DNA from: a virus
DNA: 50,063 nt
Strand: one strand, 5' to 3'
IMG/VR virus record: IMGVR_UViG_3300048996_000074
Coordinates: 1-50,063 of that record
The translations under genes and the position numbers were made by a program. Under the pieces are notes generated by a model. It was not told the DNA's origin. It searched no databases and saw only the letters and a list, made by a program, of their open reading frames with translations. This document shows, piece by piece, positions 20,920-28,635 of the stretch (position 1 is the first letter of the stretch; each line of letters begins with the position of its first letter).

Positions 20920-23900
20920 TTAGGCGGTGTCCATCAGCCACGCCAACCGGGCGGCTACGGCGTTGTCGTCGCGTTCCCCGACGACGTACCGATCGATGTT
21001 CTGCACGATCAACGGACCGGCACGGCCTGCGGGCGCCGCGGCGGGCCGGGCGGCCATAGCTCCGCCCGGCCCGGCCGGGACCATACCGGCGGTCGGCGGG
21101 GCGACGAGGCGGCCGAGCTCGCGTTGCGCTGTCGCGACCTGAGCGGCGACGCCCTGCGCGAATCCTTGGCCGGTGAACGCGCCGATCTCCATGAACACGC
21201 GGGACGGCGACCCGATGTGCAGCAGCTTCTTCGCGTGCTTCACCGCACCGGACACGACGTCCCCGATCGCGTCGATGACGCTGCTCGCGGCGTCCGTGAT
21301 GCCTTTCGCGATCCCGCGGACGATGTCCCCGCCGATGCTCACGAAGTCCCCGACGAGGCCCTTGACGGTCTCGAACGCTGCCTTCACGGCGCCGGTGATC
21401 GCGCCCTTGACGTCGCCCCAGACGTCCCGGGCCTTCTCGCTGATCGATCCCCATGCGTCGCTGAGCCAGTCGCGCAGCCCGCCGATGGCGTCCTTCACCG
21501 CGGTCGCGATAGCGGACGCGACACCCGTCACTGTCTCCTTGACGGCGTTCCAGACCGTTGATGTCGCGTTGCTGATCGTGTTCCACGCGCCGGTGACGGC
21601 GTCGCGGACGGCGCCGGCCGCGTCACCCGCCGCCGTCTTGATCCAGTCCCAGATCGATCCGAGAAAGTCCTTGATCGCGTTCCATGCGCTCGTCGTGGCG
21701 TCCTTGATCGCGTCCCAGTGCTTCACGATCGCGAGGACCGCGAGGCCGATCGGTCCGGTCAGGATCGCGAGAATCAGCGGCCAGTGCTCCCCGAGCCAAT
21801 CGATGAGATCCCCGACGGCCGTCTTGATCCAGTCCCACGCGGCTCCGAGCGCGTCCGTGACCGCATCCCAGTTGTCGATCAGCAGGTAGCCGGCGGCGAT
21901 GATGGCACCGATCGCGAGGACGACGAGACCGATCGGGTTGGCGGCCATCGCCGCGTTCAATGCCCAGAACGCCGTCACCCAACCGCCGGTGAGGAACGTC
22001 GAGATCGCGACCTGCGCGTTCCACGCGAGGACCGCGACCTTCCACGCCACGAACGCGACCGTCGCCTCATCGGCGAGCGGGCCGAGCACCCGCAGGATCG
22101 CGGTCAGCGGCAATGCCTTGAGCACGACGAACCCGAGGCCGCCGCCGACGCCGGTGAAGATCGGGATGAGCGCGGCGGCAAGCTCCTTCGTCTCGCGGAA
22201 GAAGTCCTTCAGCGCGGACTGGCCCTTCGCGCTGTTCGCCCACTCGTCGAAGCGGCCGGCGGCGCGGTCGATGCTCTTCCAGATCCCGTCACCGGTCTCC
22301 TTGCCTGCGTCTGCGACACCCAGCAGGCCGCGGCCGAGGTGCCCGAGCACCGATAGCAGACGTTTCGTGATCGCTTCTGTCTGCTCGAAGAAGTGCGCGA
22401 GCCTGCCTGTCTGCTCCCCAGCCTTCGCCGCCTCAGCCGCGTTCTTCGCCCAGCCGTTGACGAGGTCCGCGAGGTGCTGCGTCAACGGGCCTGCGGCAAG
22501 GAGCACATATCGCAGACCACTGACGACATGCCGCAGCGCTTCGCCGAGGGTGTCGAGCACCTTCGCGTTGCGCCCGCCGATCGTCTCGATATCCCGCCCG
22601 AACGCCGGCGACCCGACGAGCTCCCCACTCTTGCGGGCTGCTTCGCCGAGGACGGTCGCGGTCTCCCCGACCACCTTGTTGACACTGTCGAAGTTCTCCG
22701 CCGCTGCGTGCAGCCCCTCCGTGGCGCCGGGGAAGAATCCGGACGCTGCGGTGTCGCGCAGCTCGTCGAGCTTGGGCTTCATGTCCTGCAGTTCACGCAC
22801 GAACGCCTGCGCGGCGGGGGGGAGATCGTTGAACTTCTTATTGAGGTCTGCGGATGCCCCTGCGGCTTTCGCGGCGGACTCCGCTGCGGACAGCTGCGCG
22901 TCGGACAAGGCTTGCTGTGCCTGCTTGACGTTGCGAGACGCGTCCGTGACGCCGCGCTCCGCCTTCTCGACAGCGTCCATCGCGGCGACAACCTCCGGAG
23001 ATCGGTCGATCCCCGCGGCCTCAGCGGCACCCAGTTCGCGGCTCGCGCGCATCCGGTCGCGCTGCGCATCCCCGACCGCGTTCTCCGCCTCAGCGACCGC
23101 CTGCCTAGCCTTCGCGAGATCCAGCGCGCCCGCCGGCGACTCCACCTTCGCGAGATCCTGCCGCGCCGTCGTCGTGCCCTCGGCCGCCTTCTGGACGGCG
23201 TACTCCGCGTCGCTGACCCTGCGGCGCGCCTCCTCGACCGCTGCCTGCTCGGGGCCCGCCTCGAGCTTCGTCAGGTTGATGCGTGCATGCTCGCTGCCGC
23301 GGGCGGCGTCCCCGACGGCGTTCTCGGCATCCGCGAGATCAAGGCGGGCGCGCGCCTGCTCGTCACCGGTCGCAGCGGGGTCAGCGAGGACAGCGTTTGT
23401 CTTCGCGATCTGGTCGTTCAACCCGAGGCGAGCGCGCTCCTCATTGCGCACGGCGTCAGCGACAGCGTCCTGCGCATCAGCGACCGACAGGACATCTGGG
23501 GGCTTGAGGAGGTCGTTCAGCGCCTGGTAGGCATCGCGGAGACCCTGCACCGCGTCATCTTCGCCGCGGACGGCGTCCATGACGGCACGGTGCGCGTCCG
23601 CGAGCTCCCGCGGGTCTGCGCCATGCAGTAGCTCCGACAGGGCCTGGTGCGCGTCGACCGCGGCGATCTGTGCGCCGCGGAGGCTGATCGCGGCGTCCCT
23701 CGTCGCTTCCCGAAGGTCCGTGAGTCGCATCCTCGCCGCGGTGTACGCCGCCGGCAGCGCCTCGACGGCCTTGCGCTGCTCCTGCTCAGCGTCGGTCAGT
23801 GCCTGCGTCGCGGCGCGGACTCCTTCGTGGGCGCCTTGGATCGCTCGGGCGGCGGCGCGCTGCTGCCCCGCCTGATCGATCGCGGCGCCCCCCGCCTTGC

Positions 23901-24585
23901 TCTGGTTGTCCGTCTGCTCCTTCAGCGCGTCCACGACACCGAACGTCGCGAGCTTGAAGACGCCCATCCCCTGACCGGCCGCCGCAAGAGCGTTCCCGGC
24001 AGCAGCGGCAAGTCCGATGAGGGACACGAGGGACGCGCCGGCCGCGACCGCTGCGCCTCCGAACCCGATCGTGACGGGCACGAGCGCGGCGAGCGCGATG
24101 CGGAACCCGCCGAGCGTCGCGGTCGCCCCGCCGGCCGAGTTGGAGAACCCGTCCAGTGCGCGTTGCGTGTCGCGGATCCCGCCGCCACCGCCCCCGGCGG
24201 CCTTGTCGACGTCAGCGACCTTGTCGCCCGTCACCTTCACGCGAACGGTCGCGGTCTGCCCATTGAGCTTGTCGAGCTTTGCCTTGAATCGCTCCAGCTC
24301 GGCGGCGGCCTTCCCCGTCTGGATCGTGACCTCCGGGGATGGCTTCTGCCGCGCGAGATCATCCAGCTGCTGCCTGGCCTGCGCGATCTGAGCGCGCAGG
24401 CCCTCCGCTTGGAGCTCCACGAGCGGATGCGCGGTCGTGTGCCCCAACCGGTCGATCTTGTCCGTCGCGTCTGCGGCGGCACGCTCGGTGCGATGCAGCT
24501 TGTCCTCAGTCTCCCCGAGCGAACGGTTCGTCTCCGAGATCCCGCGGGCGCGGACGAGGACATCCAGGACGGCTACCGGATCCAC
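20920..24585 (-). CDS. Tail tape measure protein
   Basis: 1221 aa, the longest gene, in the standard place between tail chaperones and Dit. N-terminal 200 residues are helical/glycine-rich. Residues about 240-620 are a long alanine-rich coiled coil with repeated D-A-x-x-A-V-x-D-A blocks. Hydrophobic segments lie around 860-960 (ATVAFVAWKVAVLAWNAQ..., IGLVVLAIGAIIAAGYLLI). A tryptophan-rich repeat follows (WDAIKDATTSAWNAIKDFLG... WNTISNATSTVWNAVKE), then the typical HIGSPSRVFMEIGAFTGQGF motif near the C-terminus. At about 0.15 nm per residue the tail should be near 180 nm. GTG start 24585. Confidence 0.95.
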   Translation of the reverse strand: MDPVAVLDVLVRARGISETNRSLGETEDKLHRTERAAADATDKIDRLGHTTAHPLVELQAEGLRAQIAQARQQLDDLARQKPSPEVTIQTGKAAAELERFKAKLDKLNGQTATVRVKVTGDKVADVDKAAGGGGGGIRDTQRALDGFSNSAGGATATLGGFRIALAALVPVTIGFGGAAVAAGASLVSLIGLAAAAGNALAAAGQGMGVFKLATFGVVDALKEQTDNQSKAGGAAIDQAGQQRAAARAIQGAHEGVRAATQALTDAEQEQRKAVEALPAAYTAARMRLTDLREATRDAAISLRGAQIAAVDAHQALSELLHGADPRELADAHRAVMDAVRGEDDAVQGLRDAYQALNDLLKPPDVLSVADAQDAVADAVRNEERARLGLNDQIAKTNAVLADPAATGDEQARARLDLADAENAVGDAARGSEHARINLTKLEAGPEQAAVEEARRRVSDAEYAVQKAAEGTTTARQDLAKVESPAGALDLAKARQAVAEAENAVGDAQRDRMRASRELGAAEAAGIDRSPEVVAAMDAVEKAERGVTDASRNVKQAQQALSDAQLSAAESAAKAAGASADLNKKFNDLPPAAQAFVRELQDMKPKLDELRDTAASGFFPGATEGLHAAAENFDSVNKVVGETATVLGEAARKSGELVGSPAFGRDIETIGGRNAKVLDTLGEALRHVVSGLRYVLLAAGPLTQHLADLVNGWAKNAAEAAKAGEQTGRLAHFFEQTEAITKRLLSVLGHLGRGLLGVADAGKETGDGIWKSIDRAAGRFDEWANSAKGQSALKDFFRETKELAAALIPIFTGVGGGLGFVVLKALPLTAILRVLGPLADEATVAFVAWKVAVLAWNAQVAISTFLTGGWVTAFWALNAAMAANPIGLVVLAIGAIIAAGYLLIDNWDAVTDALGAAWDWIKTAVGDLIDWLGEHWPLILAILTGPIGLAVLAIVKHWDAIKDATTSAWNAIKDFLGSIWDWIKTAAGDAAGAVRDAVTGAWNTISNATSTVWNAVKETVTGVASAIATAVKDAIGGLRDWLSDAWGSISEKARDVWGDVKGAITGAVKAAFETVKGLVGDFVSIGGDIVRGIAKGITDAASSVIDAIGDVVSGAVKHAKKLLHIGSPSRVFMEIGAFTGQGFAQGVAAQVATAQRELGRLVAPPTAGMVPAGPGGAMAARPAAAPAGRAGPLIVQNIDRYVVGERDDNAVAARLAWLMDTA

Positions 24586-24589
24586 GCTC

Positions 24590-24694
24590 TCACCGCCCCT
24601 CAGCCTCTCGTTCGGCGTTCTCGATTATCGCCAGGGCCTGCCAGTCGACGTACTCCCGGTTGCTGATGCCATGCATGAGCTGCGCGACGGTCAT
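24590..24694 (-). CDS. Tail assembly chaperone extension (frameshift product or separate 34-aa ORF)
   Basis: In the +1 frame relative to the upstream chaperone, an open frame reads ...DKRFRHSLAERLGMTVAQLMHGISNREYVDWQALAIIENAEREAEGR and stops at 24590, 5 bp before the tape measure. The GMTVAQLMHGISNREYVDWQALAI stretch is the classic T-part of the lambda G/GT-type tail chaperone. Coordinates given are from the only ATG (24694), but the frame is open upstream past the end of the first chaperone (24729), so a programmed +1 or -2 shift near CCA GGA CCC GAC is the likely mode. Confidence 0.65.
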   Translation of the reverse strand: MTVAQLMHGISNREYVDWQALAIIENAEREAEGR

Positions 24695-24728
24695 GCCGAG
24701 GCGTTCCGCTAGCGAGTGCCGGAAGCGC

Positions 24729-25157
24729 TTATCGCTCGTCGGGTCCTGGAAAGTCCTTCTGCGCGTCGCGCAAAGCCTCCTTGTCCAGGGCGCTGATCCG
24801 GTCGATCTCCGCGATCACCCGCGCGAACGACCGGCCCGATGTGGCGTGCAGCGTGCGGACCTGATCGGCGTTGAAGGCGGGCATGATCACGCCGAGCTGG
24901 AACTGCTTGCGTTCCATGTCCGCCCACGTGATCTGCGGGTTCTTCCCGCGGGTGTCAACGGTGTGCTGGCGGACGACAGCGGTCTGCGCGGCCGTCAACG
25001 CACGGATGCGAACCCGGCCACCGAAGACGTCGTCGACATCGACCTCCTCCAGATCGGCGGGGGCGTTCGCAAGCGCGGCGTCAGCCGACAGGTACCCGGG
25101 GTCCGCGGGCGGCGACCCGTTCGCGGCCTGCGCTTCCTGCGTCGTGACGGGCGCCAT
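24729..25157 (-). CDS. Tail assembly chaperone (G-like)
   Basis: 142 aa, start MAPVTTQEAQAANGSPPADPGYLSADAALANAPADLEEVDVDDVFGGRVRIRALTAAQTAVVRQHTVDTRG at a TGATG overlap with the major tail protein. The VRIRALTAAQTAVVRQ... ITWADMERKQFQLGVIMPAFNADQVRTLHATSG... VIAEIDRISALD pattern matches phage tail assembly chaperone families between major tail protein and tape measure. Followed by the frameshift-type extension at 24590-24694. Confidence 0.85.
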   Translation of the reverse strand: MAPVTTQEAQAANGSPPADPGYLSADAALANAPADLEEVDVDDVFGGRVRIRALTAAQTAVVRQHTVDTRGKNPQITWADMERKQFQLGVIMPAFNADQVRTLHATSGRSFARVIAEIDRISALDKEALRDAQKDFPGPDER

Positions 25158-25576
25158 CAGGACGTCGCCCGGACAAGGCCGGTCGAGGAGGCGTTGCGGA
25201 CCACGACGGACGTCTTGGACAGGTCGCCCACGGACCCGTCCAGCGGGGTGTAGGAGAACAGGCGCCCCGTCATCGTGAACGTCGGGTTCGTCGCGCCGAC
25301 CGCCGCAGACGTCGGCTTCACGACGACGACGAACGACGTGCCAGCCGCCGCGAGCGGCCACAACGTAGCGTCGACCTCGCCGGCGGCGAAGTCCTGCTGC
25401 ATCCCGAACGTCAGCGTCGCGTCGCCCATCCCCTGCTCAAACGTCTTGAAGGCGTCCTGGAACGCCGTCGACTCAACCTCGTCGTAAGCGGTCTCCACGG
25501 TGCACGTGTCGATGTGGTCGCTCATGTCGACGCTGTTCATCACCACGCTCGTCGTTTTCATAACGTACTTTCCCAT
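25157..25576 (-). CDS. Major tail tube protein
   Basis: 139 aa, start MGKYVMKTTSVVMNSVDMSDHIDTCTVETAYDEVESTAFQDAFKTFEQGMGDATLTFGMQQDFAAGEVDATLWPLAAAGTSFVVVVKPTSAAVGATNPTFTMTGRLFSYTPLDGSVGDLSKTSVVVRNASSTGLVRATS, beta-rich with the typical tube-protein layout. Follows the head-tail connector genes and precedes the chaperone. The ATG could also be at 25561. The upstream 30 bp also serve the divergent HNH gene. Confidence 0.85.
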   Translation of the reverse strand: MGKYVMKTTSVVMNSVDMSDHIDTCTVETAYDEVESTAFQDAFKTFEQGMGDATLTFGMQQDFAAGEVDATLWPLAAAGTSFVVVVKPTSAAVGATNPTFTMTGRLFSYTPLDGSVGDLSKTSVVVRNASSTGLVRATS

Positions 25577-25596
25577 GGCTAAACCGCTTTCTGTAG

Positions 25597-25609
25597 TACA
25601 CTTTGGTGA
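25597..25609. promoter_or_regulatory. Shared control point for HNH (+) and tail (-) genes
   Basis: On the plus strand TACACT (25597-25602) ends six bases before the HNH ATG at 25609, the same geometry as the leaderless PadR promoter at 27984-27996, although no good -35 is visible. The 12-mer ACACTTTGGTGA (25598-25609) matches ACACTTTAGTGA in the promoter at 11647-11658 at 11 of 12 positions and forms a near-palindrome CAC-CAA-AGTG on the minus strand. It could be an operator for both sites. Confidence 0.4.
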
Positions 25610-26187
25610 TGGATGAACATCTGTGCGAGCACTGCCGCAAGCCGTTCCAGCCACGCCGCCAAGACGCCGGCCGCTTCTGCTCCCGGGCCTGCTACTTCGC
25701 CTTTGGCCCCGGCCCGACGCCGAAGGATCGATGCAAGAGGCCGCGCCAGCGAACGGCGCGAGGACATCCGCTGGCACCTCCGGGCGGGATCGTCGGCGTG
25801 GCCCGCCTCGTGCTGTACGACAAGATCGGCCCGGGAGAGCATCCCTGCCATTGGTGCCAGGCACCTGTCCGCTGGATCGTTGGCGGTGGTCCCGGAACCC
25901 CGGGCAGCCTTCTGGCTGATCATCTGGACTGGGACACGAACAACAACGTGCCCGAGAACCTCATCCCGAGCTGCAACCACTGCAACGCCCACCGGACTCA
26001 GAACGGCGGCCGGGCGCGTATTGAACTCGGCGACCTGACGATGTTGTGGAGCGGCACGCCGACGCGCGCCGTGCAACGCTCGTGCGCGCAATGCGGAGCG
26101 GAGTTCTTGACGATCCCCGCCGAGATTAGGAAGGGGAAGGGCTTGTATTGCTCTCGCTCCTGTGCTCGTCGTCGTCCACGCGGATGA
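25609..26187 (+). CDS. HNH endonuclease with flanking zinc fingers, inserted in tail operon
   Basis: 192 aa on the strand opposite its neighbours. N-terminal zinc finger CEHCRKPFQPRRQDAGRFCSRACYF, central HNH (CHWCQAPVRWIVGGGPGTPGSLLADHLDWDTNNNVPENLIPSCNHCNAHRTQN, with the DHLDWDTNNNVPENL core), and C-terminal zinc ribbon SCAQCGAEFLTIPAEIRKGKGLYCSRSCARRR. This HNH plus finger layout is typical of free-standing homing endonucleases of actinophages. The 3' end overlaps the leftward gene at 26126-26461 by 62 bp. The first ATG is at 25609; TTG or GTG just upstream are possible. Confidence 0.88.
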   Translation: MDEHLCEHCRKPFQPRRQDAGRFCSRACYFAFGPGPTPKDRCKRPRQRTARGHPLAPPGGIVGVARLVLYDKIGPGEHPCHWCQAPVRWIVGGGPGTPGSLLADHLDWDTNNNVPENLIPSCNHCNAHRTQNGGRARIELGDLTMLWSGTPTRAVQRSCAQCGAEFLTIPAEIRKGKGLYCSRSCARRRPRG

Positions 26188-26461
26188 TGTGCCCCGCTTC
26201 GACGAGGCTCGCTTCATGCTCCGCGGTCAGGGTCACCTTGAACGTGTCGCCGCGGGTGCGCCCGAGCACTTCGCGCGGCCCGACCACCCTGTACGTCTGC
26301 TCACCACGCGGAGGCGGCGGGTCTGGGGCGAGCGCCGGGTTCGGCCCCTCGATCGCCTGTGCGAGCGCCTGCTTGTTCGGCAGGTCCTCCGGGTCGGGGA
26401 CCCCGGCGTCCCGCGCGATGTCCTCCAGCTCGGGACGCGTCTTGTCGGTCAGATCGCTCAT
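26126..26461 (-). CDS. Hypothetical protein with Rho-N/SAP-like N-terminus (111 aa)
   Basis: Start MSDLTDKTRPELEDIARDAGVPDPEDLPNKQALAQAIEG (ATGA overlap): an HeH/SAP-like helix-extended-helix, often found as a small structural or DNA-contact module in phage connector clusters. A beta strand region follows (EQTYRVVGPREVLGRTRGDTFKVTLTAEHEASLVEAGHIIRVDDDEHR), then a serine tail. Its last 62 bp overlap the 3' end of the opposite HNH gene. Confidence 0.65.
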   Translation of the reverse strand: MSDLTDKTRPELEDIARDAGVPDPEDLPNKQALAQAIEGPNPALAPDPPPPRGEQTYRVVGPREVLGRTRGDTFKVTLTAEHEASLVEAGHIIRVDDDEHRSESNTSPSPS

Positions 26462-26799
26462 GGCTGCGCGAGCGCGAAAGCGCCGATCGTGAGCGACGTC
26501 ACACCGGAGTACGTGACCGCGGCGAGCCCCGTCGAGCTGTCCTGGTAGTGCTCGGCGGGGAACGGCCCGATCAACTTCTCCGCCCCGGCAGCGATAGCGA
26601 TCGCGTTGTCCGCGATCGCGTTGCCGATCGCATCGGTCCGGGCGGTCACGATCGTGACGGTGATCGACCCGCCCGACCCGTTCTTCGCGTGCAGCCACGT
26701 ATCCTTCGTTGGCGTGAACGCGTCGCCGCCGCCGGCCGCCGCCGCATACGACGGGACGACACCAGCGCGGGTGATGGATTGCGTTGCGAGCGTGGCCAA
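26458..26799 (-). CDS. Small structural protein in connector cluster (113 aa)
   Basis: TTG start at 26799 preceded by TAGGAGGCACC, with the TAG being the stop of the tail-terminator gene. Sequence MATLATQSITRAGVVPSYAAAAGGGDAFTPTKDTWLHAKNGSGGSITVTIVTARTDAIGN... EKLIGPFPAEHYQDSSTGLAAVTYSGVTSLTIGAFALAQP resembles the small beta-barrel virion proteins common in actinophage head/tail clusters. Structural role inferred from sequence type and place. Confidence 0.7.
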   Translation of the reverse strand: MATLATQSITRAGVVPSYAAAAGGGDAFTPTKDTWLHAKNGSGGSITVTIVTARTDAIGNAIADNAIAIAAGAEKLIGPFPAEHYQDSSTGLAAVTYSGVTSLTIGAFALAQP

Positions 26800-26808
26800 C
26801 GGTGCCTC

Positions 26809-27222
26809 CTAGGTGGGGATCAGCTCGAGCTCGTACATGCCGCCCGAGTACGTGAATTGCTCCGCGCCGTCGGGCTCGCCGTAGTCGACGAGGAGCCGTC
26901 TGGTGGGCTTGACGGTGCCGTAGCCGGTGACGGGAAGGTCGGCGTATTGCAGGCTGGCGTGAACCGCGCCCGCGATGTCTTCGGCTCGCGCGGCGAGGAA
27001 CGACCGGTCGACGGCTTTGATCACCCACAGGTCTTCGAGGAGGCCCCGCCCGTCGAACGTGTAGTCGCGGTCAAGGCCGGACTGGCGGTGGAAGATCACG
27101 AGGGGGTAGGCGGCGCCTTCGGGTGCGCGACGGTGGTAGATCGCGTTCGTGCCCGCGAGCTTCCCCGTGACGGCCGGGTCGCTGAGGAGCTTCGCCGCGA
27201 TGGCCTGACGCACCGGGTCCAT
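26809..27222 (-). CDS. Tail terminator protein (gpU-like)
   Basis: 137 aa. Start MDPVRQAIAAKLLSDPAVTGKLAGTNAIYHRRAPEGAAYPLVIFHRQSG at TGATG overlap; then TFDGRGLLEDLWVIKAVDRSFLAARAEDIAGAVHASLQYADLPVTG... RRLLVDYGEPDGAEQFTYSGGMYELEL. This matches the DUF3168/tail terminator fold, which caps the tube and joins it to the head. In the standard order connector, gp10-like, terminator, tube. Confidence 0.8.
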   Translation of the reverse strand: MDPVRQAIAAKLLSDPAVTGKLAGTNAIYHRRAPEGAAYPLVIFHRQSGLDRDYTFDGRGLLEDLWVIKAVDRSFLAARAEDIAGAVHASLQYADLPVTGYGTVKPTRRLLVDYGEPDGAEQFTYSGGMYELELIPT

Positions 27223-27542
27223 CAGCCGCCCCACGCGTCCGTGACCGCCCGCACGAACGGGATCCGCGCCTCGTGCGCGGCCGGGACAAGCATCGGCTGA
27301 GCCGCCATATGCACGGTCCCGAACTCGTTGAAAATGGTGTGCGCCGCGAGCCCCCGGACATGGCCTTCGTACTCGCCGGTCATGTCGCCCTGCAACCCGT
27401 TGCGCATCTCGCCGGTATCCACGCGGGCGCGCACCTTCGCGCCGGCCTCCACGCGGAACACGGTCGCCGCGACCGCGTCGTGCGTCTTGCGGGCACGCTC
27501 CGCCGCCCCGGACCGCAGGCCACTCGTTAGCTTGACGGGCAT
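27222..27542 (-). CDS. HK97 gp10-like tail completion/connector protein
   Basis: 106 aa: MPVKLTSGLRSGAAERARKTHDAVAATVFRVEAGAKVRARVDTGEMRNGLQGDM... AAHTIFNEFGTVHMAAQPMLVPAAHEARIPFVRAV. DTGxMRNGL, the NEFGT segment and xxMAAQPxLxPA are diagnostic for the HK97-gp10 family of connector/tail completion proteins. TGATG coupling on both sides. Confidence 0.9.
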   Translation of the reverse strand: MPVKLTSGLRSGAAERARKTHDAVAATVFRVEAGAKVRARVDTGEMRNGLQGDMTGEYEGHVRGLAAHTIFNEFGTVHMAAQPMLVPAAHEARIPFVRAVTDAWGG

Positions 27543-27904
27543 CAGGCCGGCGCCTCCCGCACCTCAACCCGGCGAACCATCTCAAGGCCCGGGCGCTTGC
27601 GGACAAGCGTCACCTCGTACATCGTGCCGTCGATATCGAGCCGGTCGGGCTCCTCGACCGTGGTGCCGGCGGGGAGCGTGACGATGTGCGTCGTGCGATC
27701 GTTGACGGCGCTGCCCTGGTCGGCGCGCTCGCCACCCGCGACCGGGGCGACCCGGGCCGCGACGGTCGCCGCGGCGGCGACGTAGCCGGAGCCGAAGCCC
27801 CCGGCGCCATCCGACACTTCGGTGCGGGTATGGCGCCGCGCGATCGATGGCAGCCACCGGTTGGCTTCAGCGCGAATTGCTGCGACTTCCGTGGCGGTCA
27901 GCAC
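27542..27904 (-). CDS. Head-tail adaptor/head closure-type protein
   Basis: 120 aa: MLTATEVAAIRAEANRWLPSIARRHTRTEVSDGAGGFGSGYVAAAATVAARVAPVAGGERADQGSAVNDRTTHIVTLPAGTTVEEPDRLDIDGTMYEVTLVRKRPGLEMVRRVEVREAPA. The arrangement IVTLPAGT..E..DRLDIDGTMYEV matches phage head closure/joining proteins (SPP1 gp16/HK97 gp7 type). It is the first leftward tail-region gene; its upstream neighbour is the rightward PadR island. Confidence 0.8.
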   Translation of the reverse strand: MLTATEVAAIRAEANRWLPSIARRHTRTEVSDGAGGFGSGYVAAAATVAARVAPVAGGERADQGSAVNDRTTHIVTLPAGTTVEEPDRLDIDGTMYEVTLVRKRPGLEMVRRVEVREAPA

Positions 27905-27959
27905 ACGCGCAGGGTACCGCCGGGTCGCATTCCACCCCGACGATTCGGTGTGTTTGGCC

Positions 27960-27989
27960 TTGACTTCTGCTCAGCCACCTGTGTAGAAT
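27960..27989 (+). promoter_or_regulatory. Promoter of rightward island, probably leaderless
   Basis: TTGACT (27960-27965), 18-bp spacer, TAGAAT (27984-27989). The PadR ATG begins at 27996, seven bases after the -10, exactly where transcription should start, so the mRNA is predicted to have no 5' UTR. Leaderless translation is common in actinobacteria. A 10-bp palindrome, ATGCATGCAT (27988-27997), spans the -10 end and the start codon and is a good candidate operator for autoregulation. Confidence 0.75.
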
Positions 27990-27995
27990 GCATGC

Positions 27996-28253
27996 ATGAA
28001 CTCCACGCACACGACACGACAGGTGCTAGCAGCCCTCCTCGCCAACGGCGGCGAGATGACCGGCTACGACATCGTCCAGGCAACCGGCCTTCAGAGCGGC
28101 ACCGTCTACCCGATCCTGCGCCGCTTCGATGACAACGGGCTCGTGGCCAGCCGCGACGATCGCTCACGTGGGCGGCTCCGTGTCCACTACCAGCTGACCG
28201 ACGACGGGCGGGCGGCAGCACAGAACGTCAACAAGGAGACCCCGAAGCCATGA
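27996..28253 (+). CDS. PadR-family transcriptional regulator
   Basis: 85 aa, short PadR (subfamily s) wing-helix: TTRQVLAALLANGGEMTGYDIVQATGLQSGTVYPILRRFDDNGLVASRDDRSRGRLRVHYQLTDDGRAAAQNV. TGYDI, SGTVYPIL and the R..YQLTDDG stretch are diagnostic. First gene of the 6-kb rightward island, leaderless start at 27996. By family it is likely an autorepressor binding an ATGC/GCAT palindrome; the site ATGCATGCAT over its own promoter fits. It may thus keep the island silent. Confidence 0.9.
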   Translation: MNSTHTTRQVLAALLANGGEMTGYDIVQATGLQSGTVYPILRRFDDNGLVASRDDRSRGRLRVHYQLTDDGRAAAQNVNKETPKP

Positions 28254-28453
28254 CGACCGACACATGCGATCTGTGCAGCACCGACGATTGGCCCGTCGGC
28301 ACGATCCTGACTGGCCCAGCGTTCGAGGATCACAAGCGCGCATGCCAGCCCTGCGCCGAGCAAGCGCAGCGGGCCGGGAGCATCGTGCTGTGGGACGACC
28401 CTTGGAGCAACCCGCACCACGAAGTCAACCAGCCGTTCGAAGCCCACCGATGA
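28250..28453 (+). CDS. Small zinc-binding protein (67 aa)
   Basis: MTTDTCDLCSTDDWPVGTILTGPAFEDHKRACQPCAEQAQRAGSIVLWDDPWSNPHHEVNQPFEAHR. Cys-x2-Cys plus Cys-x2-Cys make a four-cysteine zinc ribbon. ATGA overlap with the PadR gene. Function unknown. Confidence 0.65.
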   Translation: MTTDTCDLCSTDDWPVGTILTGPAFEDHKRACQPCAEQAQRAGSIVLWDDPWSNPHHEVNQPFEAHR

Positions 28454-28632
28454 CCGCGACGTCCTACAACTGGCCCGCGGCAGCCGCCCGCTTCGGCCTC
28501 GACGAGCCCGGCCACACGTTCGTTCCGCAGGGCCACGATTACGACTTCACGATCAGTGAGGAGCACGGTGCGGAGTTGCTTGTCGGCACGATCCGTGACC
28601 TGTACCCCCGCGCCCAATCACTAGGAAACTGA
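28450..28632 (+). CDS. Hypothetical protein (60 aa)
   Basis: MTATSYNWPAAAARFGLDEPGHTFVPQGHDYDFTISEEHGAELLVGTIRDLYPRAQSLGN at an ATGA overlap. Small alpha/beta, no recognisable motif. The next gene begins 3 nt later. Confidence 0.55.
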   Translation: MTATSYNWPAAAARFGLDEPGHTFVPQGHDYDFTISEEHGAELLVGTIRDLYPRAQSLGN

Positions 28633-28635
28633 GCC

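Noticed and set aside
21899-23631. Long plus-strand frames (up to 543 aa) across the tape measure gene
   Set aside because: Alanine/serine/arginine shadow of the repetitive coiled-coil coding sequence; no start context and no recognisable protein.
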